Origin: Panopea generosa
Taxonomy: Eukaryota > Mollusca > Bivalvia > Adapedonta > Hiatellidae
Assembly (NCBI GenBank): GCA_029582155.1
Contig: CM055899.1
Coordinates: 78,829,219 to 78,893,218 of the forward strand
Direction: 5' to 3'
DNA: 64,000 nt
The position numbers and the translations under genes are program-made. A model generated the notes under the pieces. The model made no database searches. It saw only the letters and a program-made list of their open reading frames with translations, and was not told where the DNA came from. Of this stretch, positions 61,585 to 64,000 are shown piece by piece; the first letter of the stretch is position 1; every line of letters begins with the position of its first letter.

Positions 61585-62420
61585 CCCTCTTGTGTTGAGC
61601 TCAAGTCATCTCAAAGGAGGTTAGTGTTTGTGTTACAGTCAGTTTTTCCGATCTTGTCCAGGCTATATTTACTCATTCATAGAAGGATTATGAAATAACA
61701 GACAAGGTGTCCAACGCAATACCCAGGACCCTAGCTCAAAGGTCAAGCTCGCACTTGGGGGCTAACAGTCAGAAATATCAAATTTAGTGTCTGCTCTATA
61801 TATATAAACTACTTGAAAAGATTTTGAAATAACATAGCACAATAATTCAACATATTTAAACAATGTGCCTTGTGCAAGTTCCTAGCTCAAAGGTGGAAGT
61901 TGCACTACGAGGTTAAAGGTAAAAATTATGTACACAATTTTGTGTCCGCTCCATACTTTGTAAACCATTTCACAAATTTTGAAATAACATGGCACAAATG
62001 TTCATGATAATCAGACAATGTGTCCACACGCAAGACTGATCCATATCTCAAAGGTCAATGTCACATTAGGCGATTAAAGGTCAGAAATTGGTACAAAATT
62101 TCGTATAAACTCCTCATCTTGTAAACCACTGGGCACAATTTGAAATAATAAACGATCACCATAGTCAGACAATGTCGCATGCAAGACTCAAATCTGTAGC
62201 TCAAAGGTCAAGGTCACACAATATGCCACAACTGTTCACCATAATCAGATGATGTGTTGTGTGCAAGACTGGTCGCTCAAACTTCAAGGTCCCACTTAAA
62301 AAGTTAAAGTCATATTGAGACCATATTTGATCACAGGTCTGTGCTGGCTGGGTTGACAGTGTAGCTCTTGCACATCTAGTTACATGCTTTTCATTGATAG
62401 ACATGCAAAAACAAGAGCTT
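61585..62420. repeat. Degenerate repeat rich in AGGTCA, with ACAAGAG-type ends
   Basis: Begins near CCCTCTTGTG (61585) and ends near AAAACAAGAGCTTC (62411), an inverted pair. Inside, a phrase of about 110-170 bp recurs four to five times: CAATGTGTC..CAAGACT..CTCAAAGGTCAAGGTCACAC..TTAAAGGTCAGAAA..TTTGAAATAACATGGCACA. Copies are diverged. Non-coding. Confidence 0.7.
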
Positions 62421-63310
62421 CATCAATTTGTGTTTTTCTGCAAGATGAACATTCCCTAAAGTAAAAAAAAAATATGTAAATGGCATAAACCCCGATATTC
62501 AATATCATTTCCCGACCAAAAGCAGTTGAAATAGAAAAGATATAAAACAACTATATTACTATAATAACTGTTTTATTGATAAAAATTAAATAAAATTTAA
62601 TGTGCATGTAAGTTTTTAAAAAAAACACAATCATAATAGAATATATAATATCATTTTTAACAGTGTGCATTAAAATGTAGCCTGAGGTAGCACAAGACAA
62701 AAATTAAGTAATAATATTTTGTCTAAGAATAATCTGCCCACTATACTAGTCAGTTCTCTATAAGCTTGATGATTATTTTATATACTGAATAAAAAAAAAA
62801 TTCGCTTTATTTAAGTACAAATATATCAAATTAGGAAATTAAACTGTAGATTAAATTTATATATTTGGCAAGAGTATTTCTAAGGTGCATTTGTATGGAA
62901 AATTATTATCTCTACTGTTACTGATATAATTATTTGTCAAAATTAATGTAGTAGGGGTCAAAAACAAAAAAACTTATCTGTACTTGAACATAGTGAAAGT
63001 TTCCTTTTTTGTTCAGTAATAGCAAATTCATGTATATATTTGGTAAAAGTTAAAGCATATTAAAAACTAGGAAAACTGAATAAATGTCTTTTTCCTATTG
63101 ACAATTGTAGTGTACAAATTCAGACAGTAAGTGATTTGATAAACACTAAACATCCATGCACATGAAAATCAATTTTCACATTGTCTAATCTGTCTGATGT
63201 GTACATCCTAGTTGGAATTGGTTTCATCTAACAATTATCATTCACAAAAAACTAAGAGTACCATTAGATCATTTAATGTTGATTTCCTTTTGTAACATTA
63301 GAAATATATG
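62421..63310. other. Intergenic, nothing recognised
   Basis: Very AT-rich unique sequence. Confidence 0.5.
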
Positions 63311-63314
63311 TATA

Positions 63315-64000
63315 ACAAGAGGCCCAAGAGCGCCTGAGGACGCTCTACTGACTCATAGTGGCCGTAACACTTTTTGAAATTTCACAATATTTACCCTCTG
63401 GGGGTTGTCTTAACAACTTATGGATAAATACCCCCACCACACCCATACAGAACAAAAAGTTAATTGCTATGAAAAGGAATCACTTTAAATTCCCATACCC
63501 TTCACCTGTAAAACCCACTCTTAGGGATTTATTATGAGCAGAAATGCTTTAGATTTTAAAAAGAAGTTTTTTTAACACATGGATGTGAAAATGACACATG
63601 GATGCGAAAATGAAAAAAATCAGTTTCCCTATAATATCCCTATGTTTAAGTAAAAGTCACATTACAGGGCACCAATATATCGCAGCCTTTGATATGCAGA
63701 ATCTTCAATTCTTGCTGATGTACGGATAATTTATATCAAATATGAACTATTGACTGAAAGGTTATTGAGAGGAAGTTTTATGAAAATTCCCAATTTTAAC
63801 CATATTGCACCTCGCCCCATGATCCCTTATGGAAGTTAAATCCTCTTCATTGAACAAAATCAAATTTACTCTTACTAGACAATGCTTTAGATCTCATATT
63901 GAACAGCATATTTACACAAATGGACGAAAAAAGAATTTTCCATTTTCCCATAGTATTCCGATGTAAAACTCAGAGTCCAGGACCTCTATACATCCCAGTG
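63315..64000 (+). repeat. ACAAGAGGCCC-type dispersed repeat, runs off the window
   Basis: Starts AACAAGAGGCCCAAGAGCGC with CTCTACTGACTCATAGTGGC, followed by low-complexity text and short repeated phrases (ACATGGATGTGAAAATGA and ACATGGATGCGAAAATGA at 63577 and 63595). No gene. The right end lies outside the window. Confidence 0.5.

Overview
This is a metazoan genomic window, AT-rich and repeat-dense. It is most likely from a lophotrochozoan, probably a mollusc and perhaps a bivalve. Evidence: one gene with twelve small exons and long GT-AG introns; several tRNA-derived SINE families; and short dispersed repeats ending in ACAAGAGGCCC-like sequence, of a kind I associate with bivalve genomes. 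The species cannot be named from sequence alone.

The only gene I can support is a septin of the SEPT2 subgroup on the + strand, from 17433 to 56300. Twelve exons join in consistent phase to encode 515 residues: a 144-residue Ser/Pro-rich N-terminal extension in its own exon, a complete septin GTPase domain ([20 protein letters not shown]), the septin unique element, and a short C-terminal coiled coil. A second possible first exon at 23582-23605 (eight codons, strong donor, correct phase) would give a 379-residue protein, close to the usual SEPT2 length. A 33-nt microexon (48159-48191) can be skipped in frame, and a possible alternative last exon lies at 56993.

The 17 kb upstream, the introns and the 7.7 kb downstream are mostly mobile elements and tandem arrays. 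From left to right: 20-bp and 39-bp minisatellites; a Tc1-like DD34E transposon (3487-4981) with a single frameshift; SINEs; arrays with units of 68-72, 47 and 28 bp; a 493-bp MITE; a 1-kb array of a 20-bp unit (14220-15197); and a SINE nested in a SINE (15967-16266). Intron 1 holds a 45-bp array split by a SINE, a hAT-like element, a minisatellite grown from part of a SINE, (CTGT)n, an 11-bp array, and piggyBac-, pogo-, Harbinger- and hAT-like MITEs. Introns 2 to 11 add arrays of 50, 62, 53, 39, 23 and about 38 bp, a Tc1-like transposase remnant, and further MITEs. Downstream of the gene are two 422-bp retroposons of one family with clear target-site duplications, and degenerate repeats rich in AGGTCA.

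I found no operon, defence system, biosynthetic cluster or other undescribed multi-gene system. The points worth checking are the septin isoform structure, the nested insertions that give a relative order of events, and the repeat families whose ends can be defined here. All long open frames other than the septin exons and the Tc1 transposase are by-products of tandem repeats.
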